Shown here piece by piece: positions 46,127 to 58,762 of a stretch of DNA of 64,000 nt (within the stretch, counting starts at the first letter, position 1; every line of letters starts with the position of its first letter). The DNA lies in contig UESW01004766.1 in assembly GCA_900491605.1 (NCBI GenBank), positions 388,736 to 452,735 on the forward strand, in the 5' to 3' direction. A program made the translations under genes and the position numbers. The DNA is from Calamus simplicifolius. Its lineage: Eukaryota; Streptophyta; Magnoliopsida; Arecales; Arecaceae. Below the pieces are notes generated by a model. It saw only the letters and a program-made list of their open reading frames with translations. It ran no database searches and was not told the origin of the DNA.

Positions 46127-47085
46127 ATTTCCTGCCATTCAGAGTTGGGATCTCCAGTGAGAGATTGGCCAACATGTATATTGAGCAAATTGTGAGGCTT
46201 CATGGTATTCCCGTATCTATTGTATCAGATAGGGATACTAGGTTTGTGTCCCAATTCTGGAAGAGTCTTCATAGAGCTCTAGGGACCAAATTGAACTTCA
46301 GCATAGCCTTCCATCCCCAGATAGATGGGCAGTCTGAGAGAACCATACAGACCCTGGAGGACATGTTGCGAGCCGTTGTGATGGACTTGGGTGGTGCTTG
46401 GGACAACCACTTATCTTTAGTGGAATTTGCTTACAATAACAGCTACCAGGCCAGTATCCAGATGGCTCCATTTGAGGCCTTGTATGGTAAAAAATGCAGA
46501 TCTCCCTTATGTTGGGATGATGTGGGGGAGAGAAAATTGTTGGGCCCTGAGCTGATTCGACAGACAGTAGAGAAGGTGCAATTGATCAAAGGACGACTCC
46601 GCACAGCTCAGAGCCGACAGAAGAGCTATGCTGATGTGAGAAGAAGGGAGCTAGAATTTCAAATTGGAGATCATGTCTTCTTGAAGATATCACCAACCAA
46701 AAATGTGATGAGATTTAGGATTAGAGGTAAACTGAGTCCATGATACATTGGACCATTTGAGATTCTGAGTAAAGTAGGGGAGGTGGCTTATAGCCTGGCA
46801 TTACCTCCGGCACTCTCTGGGGTACACAATGTATTTCATGTATCTATGTTGAAAAAGTACATTCCTAACCCCAGCCATGTGATACAGTTTGAGCCCATGC
46901 AGTTAAGGAAGGATCTAACATATGAGGAGCATCCTGTGCGTATTATGAACCGCAAGGATCAAGTTTTAAGACGACGTAGCATTCCTTATGTCAAGGTTCA
47001 GTGGAGTAACCATTCTGAGAGGGAAGCGACTTGGGAGCTTGAGGAAGAAATTAAAGAGAAATATCCTCAATTGTTTGTAATATAA
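46127..47085 (+). pseudogene. pol: Chromovirus G pol, second part: integrase core and chromodomain
   Basis: Resumes the frame cut at 35745: HFLPFRVGISSERL, SDRDTRFVSQFWKSL, FSIAFHPQIDGQSERTIQTL (integrase D and E residues), FAYNNSYQASIQMAPFEALYG, GDHVFLKISP, then VFHVSMLKKY and the C-terminal PVRIMNRKDQVLRR, IPYVKVQWSNH and EATWELEEEI, a chromodomain-like tail that in chromoviruses steers integration to heterochromatin. One in-frame TGA at 46741 (after KLSP) replaces CGA. Ends TAA at 47085. Confidence 0.93.
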
Positions 47086-47192
47086 CATATGTAAATGGAA
47101 AGAAGATTAATCATATGATCAAAGCTTTGAATTCTAAATGTTATTTGAAGTATACCAATTTCGAGGCCGAAATTTTTATAAGGAGGGAAGAA
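47086..47192 (+). promoter_or_regulatory. 3' untranslated region and polypurine tract of chromovirus G
   Basis: Ends AAGGAGGGAAGAA (47180-47192) directly before the LTR start TGTGAGCC. Confidence 0.85.
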
Positions 47193-49310
47193 TGTGAGCC
47201 CCTGTTCTTGCGACGGATCCTCACATGGTGAGGATCCGCCATTGTTGACGGAGGAAGGGGGGTGCCGCCCCCTTCCTCCACCATTGTTGACAGCTGCGGC
47301 AGGGGGCGCCGCAGCCAGTCAAGGAAAGGGGGCGCCGATGCGCCCCCTTCACACGGGTACAGGGGAGGGGATAACCCTCCCCTCGCCACTATTTAAGGAG
47401 GGGGGGAGCACGCCTCCTTCTCCGCAAGCATTCCCTCCGGCGCCGGCCACAGGTAAGGGGGAGAGAGAGAGAATCACAGAGAGATTAAGAGAGAGAGACA
47501 GAGACAAAGGGAGAGGAACCAAGCCGGTTCACGGCTTGGTTCGGGCCCGGTGGAGTGCCCGATGCCTCGCCGGGCCTAGGCGGCGGCCAGGGGACCTCAC
47601 CGGTGGCAGGCGACCGTCCGATGAGGATCCGGCCGGCCGTGGTGGCCGGCCATGCCACCGGCATAGTGCCAAGCCGTGGACGGGCGAGAGAGAGGAAGAG
47701 AGAAATTGAGGGAGAAAGAGAGGGAGAGGGAGGCGGCCGCGGCGGCGGGCTTTGGCCCGATTGTCGACGGCCGGACTGCCCAGGAATTGGCCGGCGACGG
47801 CCCTGGCTGCCGGCATGGCTCCCTCCCCTGTTTGGGTGAAACAGGGAGGCGCGTGGGGAAGAAAGAGACGTGGGCCGGCTGGGCCGTCCCACGTTGGTCC
47901 CTATTGGGTCGATTTTGAGCCATCTTTGGGCCACGTTTTGGGCCCTGTATTGGGCCAGGAATGGAGAAATAAAAATATGGCCCGATTCGGCGTTGATTCT
48001 AGTTTCTCGGGATATTTTTATTTCCCCATTCGGGCTTATATATTGAGAGATATTCGAGCCCAAAGTTGGGCCCAGGATTTGACTGGGTAGACCTTAGGGG
48101 ATGCTGCATTGTTCCAATTTTTGAGATTTAATTGTGGAAATTAATGTTGTAGGTAACCTGATGTCCACATAGCTGATTTACAGTTTGAAATTAGCGTACT
48201 GAGGTAAGTAAGCCATTTATTATAATTTTCATAATGTATTAGAATATAAAAATTATGGATATATTACATTATTTAGAAAATAAGACAAAATGGAATTTTG
48301 TTATACAATTGGGTATCTGTTATAATTATATGTGATTACTAATATTTTGCAAAGTAATGGATTATAAATATGCAAAAATTTGAATGATGTGATTATTTTG
48401 GCTTTGCAAATATACTGGTATTATTGATGTATTTTTATGCTGTGAATGTACAAATCATTGTATATGTGATATGAGGAGCTTATGCTCATGATGATGCATG
48501 ATGTGCTACATGCAAATATGATGATGATATGTGTCGCCGCGGTTCTCATATGATGTGAAATAAGGTGAAATGCCAAGTGATACGGGACCCATCTCTACAG
48601 GGGAAGATATGTGGAGGACACACATCTAGAGGATGTGATGTGATTGATATATTGCATAACGCACACACATCTAGAGAATGTGTTATGATTGATTATGATA
48701 TATGGCATAACGCTGGTACCAGGACCCTTTCTCTTAGGGGACATTAAAGAGTGATACACTAGATGGGTGTTGTAGGGCCGTGGGACACATAAGGAAATAA
48801 TAATTATATGAATACAGTGGAGTTATTTACATTGCATATTTCAGCATTTATTGTATAATTAAGCTTCCAAAATTATTTGAGCTGATGATATACATGTTTT
48901 GATAACATGATGAATGTATTTGAAATTGGAAGTTTTATACATGAAAATGTGGTTTGATAATATCTTGACGAAATGATTATATAATAGTAGGCTTACTTAT
49001 TGAGTGTAAGCTCATATAAATCTTACAATGTTTTTCAGAGCCACAGGACTGAAGAATGGGATCTGGGGTAGTTGGAGCTTCATTCAGAGGAAACTAAGAT
49101 CCAACATTTTGTTGTAACCCCAGTGACTTATGTATGATGGGCATGTAACCTAAAAACTATGATTATGGTTTGTACTAAGAACCATTTAAATTGGATGATA
49201 TATAGTTATTACCCCTTCTTGTATTAAATGTTATATTTCGGGATGCCTTGCATGCCAGGCATACGATGGGTTGCCACCTCTAGATCCAATATAGGGTCTT
49301 GGGCGTGACA
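47193..49310 (+). mobile_element. 3' LTR of chromovirus G
   Basis: 2118 bp, same ends as the 5' LTR. It retains 47631-47881, a GC-rich 251-bp block absent from the 5' LTR; the block is bounded by GGCCG on each side. Long GC-rich ORFs here and in the 5' LTR are compositional. Confidence 0.92.
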
Positions 49311-52300
49311 CAAATACTTAAGAATGTTCTTGACAGCCGTCCAGTGACTCTCACCGGGATCTGACTGGTATCTACTCGTTATGCTTAAAGCATAAGAGAC
49401 ATCTGGTCTAGTGCACAACATAGCATACATGATAGATCCTATTGCTGAAGCATAAGGAATCTTACTCATGCGCTCTCGCTCATCTTTTGTGTTAGGACAC
49501 TGAGATTTGCTAAGTGTAATACCATGAGACATAGGCAAGTATCCTCTCTTGGAATCTTGCATACTGAACCTTTTCAGTACTTTGTCTATGTAAGTACTTT
49601 GACTTAGACCAATCAGCCTCTTAGATCTATCTCTATAGATCTTTATCCCTAGGATATAGGCAGCTTCACCTAAGTCTTTCATTGAGAAACATTTCCCTAA
49701 CCAAGACTTGACACTCTGCAAGGTAGGGATATCATTCCCAATGAGTAAAATGTCATCAACATATAGGACCAGAAATACAATGGCGCTCCCACTAACTTTC
49801 TTGTAAACACAAGGTTCATCTTCATTTTTGATAAATCCAAACTCTTTGACTGATTCATCAAAACGAAGATTCCAACTCCGAGAAGCCTGCTTCAAACCAT
49901 AAATGGATCTTTGAAGCTTGCATACTTTACTAGAATTCTCAGGTTGTACAAAACCCTCAGGTTGTGTCATGTACACATCCTCAAGTAAGTTTCCATTAAG
50001 AAACATGTTTTAACATCCATTTGCCAAATCTCATAGTCATAATATGCAGCAATGGCAATAAGAATTCTAATAGACTTAAGCATGGCTACAGGTGAAAAAG
50101 TTTCATCATAGTCTATACCATGAGTTTGTTTGAAACCTTTTGCAACTAGCCTTGCTTTGTAAGTATGCACTTTACCATCCATGTCAGTTTTCTTTTTGAA
50201 AACCCATTTGCACCCAATAGTCTTTGTACCTTCAGGTGGCTCAATCAAGGTCCATACCTGATTATCATACATGGATTGGATTTCAGACTTCATGGCCTCT
50301 AACCATTTCTCAGAGTCTGGATCTAACATAGCCTCTTGATAGGTAGTAGGTTCATTTTGATCCACTAACAATACATCATGATTATCAGTCACAAGAAATC
50401 CATATCTCTCGGGCTCATGACGTATCCTATCAGATCTACGTAATTTTTGTGCTACAGGTGGTGTGTCAACAGTGGTTTGTTGACTTTGAGCATCCACAGG
50501 CGGTTCAATGTTATCTTGTGGTTCTCGAATCTCTTCGATTTGTACCTTGCTCCCACTGGTTCCTTTAGAAATAAATTCCTTTCTAGAAAGACACCATTCC
50601 GAGCAACAAACACTTTGTTCTCAATGGGATTGTAAAAGTAGTATCCTTTAGTCTCTTTAGGATATCCCACAAAAGAATTTATCAGACAAGATGGGCTTTT
50701 TACCATTCCACATCTCATATGGCGTCTTTTCAACCGCTTTGGTTGGAACTCGATTTAGTGTGAACGCAGCTGTGGCAAGTGCATAACCCCAAAAGGTAAG
50801 TGGAAGATAGACTCATCATAGATCGAACCATATCTAATAAGGTTCGATTCCTTCTTTCAGACACACCATTCCATTGCGGTGTTCCAGGAGGAGTTAGCTG
50901 TGGAATGATTCCACAACTTCTAAGATGGTCATAAAAATCTTGGCTCAAATATTCTCCACCTCGATCAGATCGAAGTGCCTTGATTGTCTTGCCAAGTTGG
51001 TTTTGTACTTCATATTGACATTTCAAATGATTCAGATTTGTGTCTCATCAAGTAGACATAACCATATCTACTGAAGTCATCAGTAAATGTAATGAAGTAC
51101 TTGTAACCTCCTATGGCTCTGAACTTAATGGTCCACATACATCTGTATGTATTAGGCCCAATAATTCATTGGCCCTTTCACTGTGTCCAGTAAAGGGATC
51201 CTTTGTCATCTTACCCAATAGACAAGATTCACATGTATCATATGATTCAAAATCAAATGAGTTCAAAAGTCCATCTTGATGGAGTTTTGATATGCGTTTC
51301 TCATTTATATGGCCAAGGCGACAATGCCAAAGATAGGTTGAATTTAAGTCATTGGACTTAACTTTCTTGGTAGTTATGTTATAGACAGAAGAATTGTTGG
51401 ATTTTTGAAGATTCAAACATAAAGACCATCTAGTAATTCGGCATTTGCATAGAACATGTCTTTATGATAAATGGAGCAATTATTATTCTTAATAATAAGA
51501 AAAACCATCATTATCCAAACAAGAAACTGAAATAATATTCCTACACATTGTAGGAACATAATAGCAATTGTTCAAAACTAACAAAAGCCCACTGGGCAAA
51601 GAAAGTTCATAACTTCCTACAGCTAAAGCAGCAACTTTTGCTCCATTGCCTACTCGAAGATCAACTTCGCCCTTCTTCAGTTGTCTACTCCTTTTGAGCC
51701 CCTGCACATTTGTGCAAATGTGAGATCCACATCCAGTATCTAATACCCAGGAACTAGAAGGAGAGAAATTAATCTCTATAACATAAATACCTGAAGAACC
51801 GGTCTCACCAGTCTTCTTCTTCTTCTTTAGATCCTCCAAATACAGCTTGCAGTTTCTCTTCCAATGACCAGGTTCATTGCAAAAGAAACAGACACCCTCC
51901 TTTGGGGCTTTAGCCTTGGGTTTAGGATTGGGCTTGGGTTGAGCATTGGACTTTCCAGCCCTTCCCTTACCCTTTCCTTTTCTTTTCTTCATAAGGCCCT
52001 TTCCCTTTTGAACCATCAGAATATGGCCAGGCTTGGACTTAATATTCTGTTCAGCAGTTTTAAGCATCGTATGCAGCTCAGAAATTGATTTGTCCATTTC
52101 ATTCATGTTATAGTTCATGATAAACTGATCATAACTATCAGGAAGTGAATTTAGGATCAAATCTGTTGCCAACTCTTGGCTCATTGGAAATCCAAGCCTA
52201 TCAAGGTGCTCAATATAGCCTTTCATTTTCAACACATGAGCGCTAACTGAAGCACCCTCAGCCATTTTGCAAGAGTGCAATGCCTTGGTAGTATCATACC

Positions 52301-52646
52301 TTTCTTGCCTTGCTTGTTGCTGGAACATTTCCTTTAGATTGACAATCATATCATAAGTTTCCATGTTTTCCAAATCTTTCTGAAGTTCAGAACTCATGGT
52401 AGCTAGCATCAAGCATGCAACATCAATAGAGTCATTATGATGCTTCTCATAAGCATTCTTTTCAGCTCTAGAAGCATTATCGGCTGGTTCTTCAGGGTGA
52501 GGTTGATCCAGGACATAAAGCTTCCTTTCTTGTTTGAGAACAATTCTCAAATTTCGAAACCAGTCAAGGAAATTAGTCCCAGTAAGTTTGTCCTTCGCAA
52601 GGATTGATCGCAGTGACATAGTAGAATTGTTATCATTGTTGGCCAT
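49311..52646 (-). pseudogene. gag-pol: Copia element C gag-pol, proximal piece
   Basis: Gag starts MANNDNNSTMSLRSIL at 52646 with KLTGTNFLDWFRNLRIVL, then KAPKEGVCFFCNEPGHWKRNC (zinc knuckle, near 51895), protease SSSWVLDTGCGSHIC, pre-integrase YLWHCRLGHINEK, integrase HTDVCGPLSS, RSDRGGEYLS, GVSERRNRTLLD, reverse transcriptase IGCKWVFKKKTD, SIYGLKQASRSW, YVDDILLIGND, and RNase H beginning TAVKNILKYL where the chromovirus interrupts. Frameshifts near 51500, 51100, 50500-50750 and 50008. Confidence 0.92.
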
Positions 52647-54016
52647 CTACAATAAATGCAAAGTTCGTTAAGTATTTTGATTATGAAAAACTCCCACTAA
52701 ATTAACAACCCTCAATGATAAAATCATATTAATTTAGTGAGCTAAGATCCATATTTATACTCAACTTTAAGTCAGCTTTGGCATGACGCTTAAAATTAAG
52801 TTTTTTAGGTAGGTAACTCTTACCAATTGCAACTCATGCAACTCTTAGAAATTTATGGGATTATGACATCATATGTCTCGGCATGTTTAAATCCCATCTC
52901 ATGCCATTAGGCCCAAAACCGTTTTGATAACCTAATTAAGTTAAACCATTTTTAAACATATGGGTAGCACCATTACCCATCTTGCCTCACTAATGTAACC
53001 CAATGTACTTCTACTTTGGTAGAACCCACATTAAGGTGATAAAAGCCTTGACAAGTGTTCAAATATGGATGGCATGTCAACTTAAGATTTTATGTGAGGG
53101 ATCTAGATAGATTAATAGATCTCATCATGCATTTAGTATCACATACTCATTGATATCATACATAGCATCACATACTTATGAAACATCATACATAGCATCT
53201 CATACATGTATATAATAAACATGTCATAGTATGACCTTATCAAGATTGATCTTCATAAGCCAATATGAAGATCAATGGTCAATCCTAGGTAATAATGAGC
53301 AACACCATAATGTCTACTTGACCATCATCATGTGCATAGACACCTAGCTCCTCTATCACCATGGTTGGATTGCAGGACTTCAAATGGCACGCAGGCCATA
53401 TATAATAATTACAACCCTTGTAAAAGAATAATAAAAACCTGCCAATCATATTGGTCACAAGGCCATACCATGCACCATACAAAGCAACACACCATGCAAA
53501 ACATATCATGTTATCATATAGCATATACATATTGCATTAAAGAAAATAATAATAGGCGTGTTTTTAAAACCAATTAAATTTATAAGGCGCTCTGATTAGG
53601 TAGTACTGCGGTTCCTAAAATTTGGAGATACAATAAAGTTTCATCCTAAAATTTGATTTTATTGATCTCATCAATAAATTTAAGGCTCACATCCGCACCA
53701 CCATAAACAGCAATTGATAAATCCTTATTGATATGTGAATTCAGTTCATGTATTAATCTAATTAAGACATCACCGAAATCATATATCAAGATATTAAACA
53801 CTTTAATTGCAATATCCCATTCGGATTTTAATCATATTAACGAATCCTTACAGGAAACAGATTCATCAATTAACACCTTAGAAAACCTATTATCTATGTC
53901 GTTCGCGCAAACACTAATATCATATATATATACAAGAACGCAAACCATGCCAAGATCATATACATCTCATACATACAATCAAACATGGCAGTTTCGATTT
54001 TTATGAAAACGCAAGA
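52647..54016 (-). other. Leader of copia element C, with candidate intron end
   Basis: About 1.37 kb with no ORF on either strand that I can support. Directly before the gag ATG the minus strand reads CTTAAC (52672-52667), then about 20 bases, then TGTAG: a textbook branch-acceptor pair. A donor-like AAAAAG|GTAATA lies in the 5' LTR at 54160/54159. Confidence 0.45.
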
Positions 54017-54029
54017 GGCTCTGATACCA
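54017..54029 (-). promoter_or_regulatory. Primer binding site of copia element C
   Basis: Minus strand TGGTATCAGAGCC one base from the LTR, complementary to initiator tRNA-Met. Confidence 0.92.
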
Positions 54030-54030
54030 C

Positions 54031-55580
54031 TGTTGGGTTACGGAATGAAAATCCCAATCTAATTGGAATAAAATGGCAGCGGAAACAAAATAAATTTATA
54101 ACCCACCAAGAATCACATGCGTTTCATAAAACCGAAAGAAGGATAAACAAAAATATTACCTTTTTGTTGATCAGTATGTAATCCTCTGTTCTTGTGTTGG
54201 GTTTGCTCGGATCTTCAAAGGTGCTGCCTTTCAGAAAGACGACCACCCTCTACAAGTATCCACACACGAACGGACACCAAAATGTTTTTGAATGCTAGTT
54301 CAACCATTCCATTTTTCACAAAAATGAACCATTTTTCAACTCTCTGTTTTCCATCTTTAAGGCAAAAGATATGACGCTTCAAAAGCCCCAATCGACGACC
54401 TGACCCTTTCAAATGCCCAATCGATGTGACCTTTCAAATGCCCCAAAGACTTTAAAACGTATAGCTGCTAGGGGTTTTTGGTTAACTAGGATTTTAATTA
54501 ATATTTATTTAAAACTCCTTTTAAATAATAACAATTTAAATCCTTTCCTTACAAAATAAGGAATTATATTTTTAACCAAAAACCTTTATGGATTATTTCC
54601 TTATCCAATAAGAAAATATAACAATTAATTACTTGTCATAATTTAAATTACGAATTTAAATTTTCTCAAAATTAAACTCGAATCTAAATGACAACTAATT
54701 ATTATTTGTAATTTAAAATAATCTCATCATTTTAAATTATATAGAGAGTAACAAATCGTAACCATTATTGTCCGTTCTTAGTGTGCGACCCTATAGGTTC
54801 AATTAACGTTGGCAGTAGGCCTAAATCACATTTTGATCCTACAAGTCATAAGCGGCCTCTAGCAAGACATTATGACTACCCAAGTTAAATGAAAAGCTCA
54901 TGTTCCGAGACAACCTTAAAGTAGCTATTACATAATCCTTTTGTCACATGATATCTTGATAGAATATAAGGCATGGATAAAGTCAACCTTATATCGCTCT
55001 ATCTTTAATTTCTCGAAACCCAATTAGACTGACTAAACAAATGATATTGATCTCCATCAATTCATTTGAGCATGGCCATGCATTTCTCAGTCTCAATCAT
55101 CGAGGGGCCCAGAGATATCTCTCTTATAATAAGAGGGACAAATTCCATCTTAATCACTCACATCTCACTACATGATTCTTATTATGTTCAATCATAATCT
55201 TTATAATCATCGGTTAAAGACAACGTTTGATTATGTCAAAACATAATATTCCTCATGTTGAGAACTATAGCAATCTCAGGTCTAAGGATTTAATGACACA
55301 ACTACTAGAGATTAACTTATGACTTTGATCCATGTATTAATCTCAAGGCGGGTCTTGTCCAATATTTGTTCTCAACAAATACATATAAATTTGATTTGTA
55401 TCTCATACACATATTCATCCCATGAATATCAATCAAATTTCATACTAATCTTAATTTATTGTTATTCCCACAACCGATTAGGGACATTTAGAATAATTCA
55501 TAATATTATTCAAGGACATTATTATATAATAAACATGCAAATTATGATAATAGTAAATGTTATAAATATCCAAAATACCA
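54031..55580 (-). mobile_element. 5' LTR of copia element C
   Basis: 1550 bp with the same ends as 27838-29446, differing by substitutions and several short deletions. Confidence 0.9.
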
Positions 55581-56117
55581 TGTCCATACAATAGGCCTAG
55601 GGCACTATTACTAACAGTGTCCACTGTAAAATCCAATAGTAGTTGTCTTACAAGCCAACTACTATGTTTTGGGACAGATTTTTTTTTAATGATAATCGGC
55701 TTTCATGCCAACTAATAAGTTCATGGTTTCTGTAATTTTAATCTGGACTAGAATTTTTCTCAATAGTCTGCATAGGAGCTGGCTACTCTATTCTAAATCA
55801 CTAGAAATCATTCTATTACTATGAAATCTCTTTGTTTTGATAAATCCAAGGGTACTAGCTCTTATATCTTGATTCTTCTTCATGAAATACCTTTCCAAAT
55901 ATCTGAATCTTAATCATTTAAAACTTGAGTCATCTTTCTTTGGCCTTATTTCTCTTTCAACCTTCCTACTTGAGTCAAACATTATTAAGAGCTTGAATTT
56001 CATATCCTTCTTCTTAATGATTTATGAATACCTATTTTCACTATAACTTCATACCAAACTCATTAGCTACTTACTTAATTATTTTATAATTATCAAAATT
56101 AATATGGGATCAATACA
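55581..56117 (-). mobile_element. Old SIRE-like solo LTR, right part (outermost nest level)
   Basis: Continues the LTR begun at 27007. It holds further degenerate copies of the motif (AGTTGTCTTACAAGCCAACT, TCGGCTTTCATGCCAACT) and ends ATTATCAAAATTAATATGGG-ATCAATACA, the diverged counterpart of the S2 LTR terminus ATCATCAAAATCAATAAATGG. No purine tract or primer site on either outer side, hence solo. No target duplication recognisable. Confidence 0.6.
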
Positions 56118-56640
56118 TAAAACCATACTATTGACCAATCACTAATGAATCACGCTAGTCTGCAGTAAATTGCCCCAACCCTCTCTAGCGTACGGCATGA
56201 GAAAATTTTTGTGTTGTTGAGGAGTCTTGCAGCATCACTCTTTCATAAAATGCAATGAATCGAAGACCAGACAAAAATACAAAACCAGATTTACATATAT
56301 AAATAACAAAAGTAAAACAAACCAAACCGAAAAGTAAGCATATAAGAACAGAAAATAGATTTAAAAGAAAATAAACTAAACTTCTCAAATATATTAAAGC
56401 AGAAATAAAAGGAAAATACATATAAAATAGGAAAAAATAAGATATAAAACCAAAATTTCCAAAAGATAAATGATATAGGGCACCACTCTCATGCAATAGA
56501 AAGTTCTCTTGAGCCAACGTGACACTGCTGTGGCAAGTTGTTTTTTGAACAACTCATCATAAATGGTATCTCATCCTCTATGCCATGCGGCATGTAGAAA
56601 CTTTTTTCCGATAGAATGGCATGCAAACCACTTTTATTTT
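56118..56640. other. Unassigned A-rich stretch
   Basis: No supported gene; the minus-strand frame at 56185-56517 is low-complexity (poly-A derived) and rejected. Confidence 0.45.
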
Positions 56641-56960
56641 TTGGTACAGACAGGTGATCACATTACTTTAATGCGAGTCAGTCCAGATAGATCAAAATAC
56701 AGAATCTGATTAAGCACAAAAGGGCAAGGGTTATCTTGATTCCAAATCCAAAAACCCACATGACAAGCCACTGCCATCGCTACTCAGTCAGCCGTAAAAT
56801 TGGCTTCGCGGTAGACATGATGGATCTGAACATTGTAAACATCCTGAAGGTTAGATCAAATGTCGAGGAGCAATGGATTGATGGGGGCTTGATAGCAGCT
56901 ATCTTTTCGAAACCATCGGATAACCATAAGAGAATCCCCCTTAATAAAAGGCTATGAACA
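56641..56960 (-). pseudogene. RNase H-like domain of an L1-type LINE, relic
   Basis: On the minus strand: KGDSLMVIRWFRK ... NLQDVYNVQIHHVYREANFTAD-VAMAV, the pattern of the C-terminal RNase H-like domain (RVT_3 type) found in plant LINEs, with the last tryptophan of TADW changed to a stop and another stop in the middle. About 70 residues are recognisable; the rest is lost. A single-copy RNase H-like host gene is the alternative but the stops argue against function. Confidence 0.6.
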
Positions 56961-57836
56961 TGCAGAATCCTAATAGCATAGAAATACCGGTTCAAGCCAC
57001 ATAAAACTCAACCAAAGGATCGAGAAATCAAGAATGCCAAAACCAGGCACAAACTACTCTTTCAAAAAAACTAAAAAGATTGTGATACAAACAAATATGA
57101 AAATTTGAAAAGACCGAAAAACTAAATATATATAGATATGAAAGAATATATATAAGAAAAACAAAGAATCAAAAGAAAAACAAAATAAAAAAAATAAAAC
57201 TATAAAAAATAAATCACTAAATATATGACAAAATAAAAGGAAATGCAACAAGAAAAAAGCAATTGAATTTGTGAAGCACTAATAAAGAAAAAGAAAATGA
57301 GAGAAGGTTAAAAATTAAAAACTTAGTTTTTGATTTAAAATGTTACATCACCATTTTATGACACAAAAGGCTCGTCGTCGTCGGGTGCCAATATGCTACT
57401 AGCTATAATACTCTTTCATCTGACCAACCGTTCAAAAATCAGGCTAATCCCCTCTGCCACAGCTCAACTCAACTCAACTATTTTACTTGATTGCAGGTGA
57501 TGACATAACCTCTCTTTCATGAAATAATAATAAAATTATTAAAATTACATAACCCCTTCCCACTACGGAGCTTAGATACATAGCTTTAAAATTACATATA
57601 TATAATAAAAAATAAATAATTGAGAAAAAATTATTAAAATTAGGATTGCAACTGTTTCAGGATTGATCCGGTCGTAATTCAGTCTGAATCAAGGCTTGAT
57701 CGAAAGTGTGTTAGATGTCAATTGGTTTCGCTAGACAAATATACTGGAAAAAAACTAGTATGCTATAAAATTTTACATCTATTTTTGTATTTAAAAATAA
57801 TTTCATTTCATTTATATTTTTTGGTTGATCATTAAT
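56961..57836. other. Unassigned A-rich region
   Basis: Includes an A-rich block (57054-57260) and a short AACTC repeat (57465-57478). No gene supported. Confidence 0.45.
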
Positions 57837-58048
57837 TTCTACTGATTATATGAGAAGTTGTTGAAAATACCTAGATTTCATTTAGTTATTTTTTTCTACA
57901 TAATATACTTACAATATAATTAAATAACTAATATATATATATATATATATATATTTCTACTGATTATATGAGAAGTTGTTGAAAATACCTAGATTTCATT
58001 TAGTTATTTTTTTCTACATAATATACTTACAATATAATTAAATAACTA

Positions 58049-58072
<24 letters not shown>
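57837..58072. repeat. 118-bp tandem duplication ending in (AT)n
   Basis: The segment TTCTACTGATTATATGAGAA and the following sequence through an (AT)n run is present at 57837 and again at 57955, essentially without differences. The second copy runs into a (GA)n microsatellite (58070-58091). Confidence 0.92.
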
Positions 58073-58090
<18 letters not shown>

Positions 58091-58091
58091 T
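58070..58091. repeat. (GA)n microsatellite
   Basis: About ten GA units directly after the (AT)n run. Confidence 0.85.
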
Positions 58092-58597
58092 AAGGTGGAC
58101 TTGCTTCAGGATCCAATCATTTTTCTCACTCTTTCTGAAATTACTTCATCCTTTTCACTTTTACGTCTTTAGGATTCATGAACTATATGGAGAGTGAAAG
58201 AAATGATTAGATTTAGGTTTGCCTACATTTAAATATAATACAATTTATCTTTTATATATGTATATATATTATATATGTATGTGTATCATCATATGTGCCA
58301 AGATTATTCTATAAAGAATTTAAGCTTAAAGTGAAGATGATCAAAAAAAAAAAAAATTAAAAGCTACTCCAATTTTATCTGCATAAAAAATGGATTGGAC
58401 CTCAATTTAGTTGTTTAATTGATTTAGATGCAAATTGGATGCGTGTTAATTCTTGATCAAACTTGACTCACTAGCAGCCTTCATTGAAACAAACACAAAA
58501 TGGATCGACCTTCAAGAAGAGTTCTCGTTAGTCTTGGATTGTGGCCGGCTTCTCTTAGAATGAGTACAAATGTGTTGTGAGGTTCATGAATCAACCT
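58092..58597. other. Unassigned AT-rich stretch
   Basis: Nothing supported on either strand. Confidence 0.4.
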
Positions 58598-58762
58598 TAA
58601 ATAAAACTCAACTCAACTCAACTCATCTAAGCCTTTTCCCAACTACATGGGTCCGCTACATGAATCTGCTTCCTCCACTCTGCTCTATTCAGAACCAAGT
58701 TAGCATTCAAATTATAAATAATTATATATTTTTTAATTATTTTGTTTACGTTAGTTTAGATC
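58598..58762 (-). mobile_element. RTE-like LINE, 3' end (distal part)
   Basis: On the minus strand the block CTCTATTCAG...TGTAGCGGACCCATGTAGT..GGGAAAAGGCTTAGATGAG ends in repeated GAGTT units; the form GTAGCNGACCCNATNTAGTTGGGA followed by a TTG-type tail is typical of plant RTE LINE 3' ends (and of SINEs that share them). It continues at 61968 beyond the inserted copia element D. Confidence 0.65.

Larger units (their letters stand above)
30003..49310 (+). mobile_element. Ty3/gypsy chromovirus (Tekay/Del-like), element G
   Basis: LTRs 30003-31863 and 47193-49310, degenerate Met primer site, gag, pol and C-terminal chromodomain; interrupted by element S2 at 35746-46121. Flanking bases CAGAT (29998-30002) and CAAAT (49311-49315) are a target duplication with one change. 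CAGAT also restores the expected LRRSKDM codons of host element C, so CAGAT is the original. Confidence 0.92.
27838..55580 (-). mobile_element. Ty1/copia element C (host of the chromovirus)
   Basis: Minus-strand element with 5' LTR 54031-55580, primer site, leader, gag-pol and 3' LTR 27838-29446, split by the plus-strand gypsy insertion at 30003-49310. Removing the insertion restores one continuous RNase H region. Flanks are GTGTT and TGTCC, so no clear target duplication survives, but both flanks belong to the same older LTR. Confidence 0.88.

Noticed and set aside
56185..56517. Hydrophobic 110-codon minus-strand ORF resembling a membrane protein
   Set aside because: A-rich plus strand read backwards gives phenylalanine/leucine runs; no motif.
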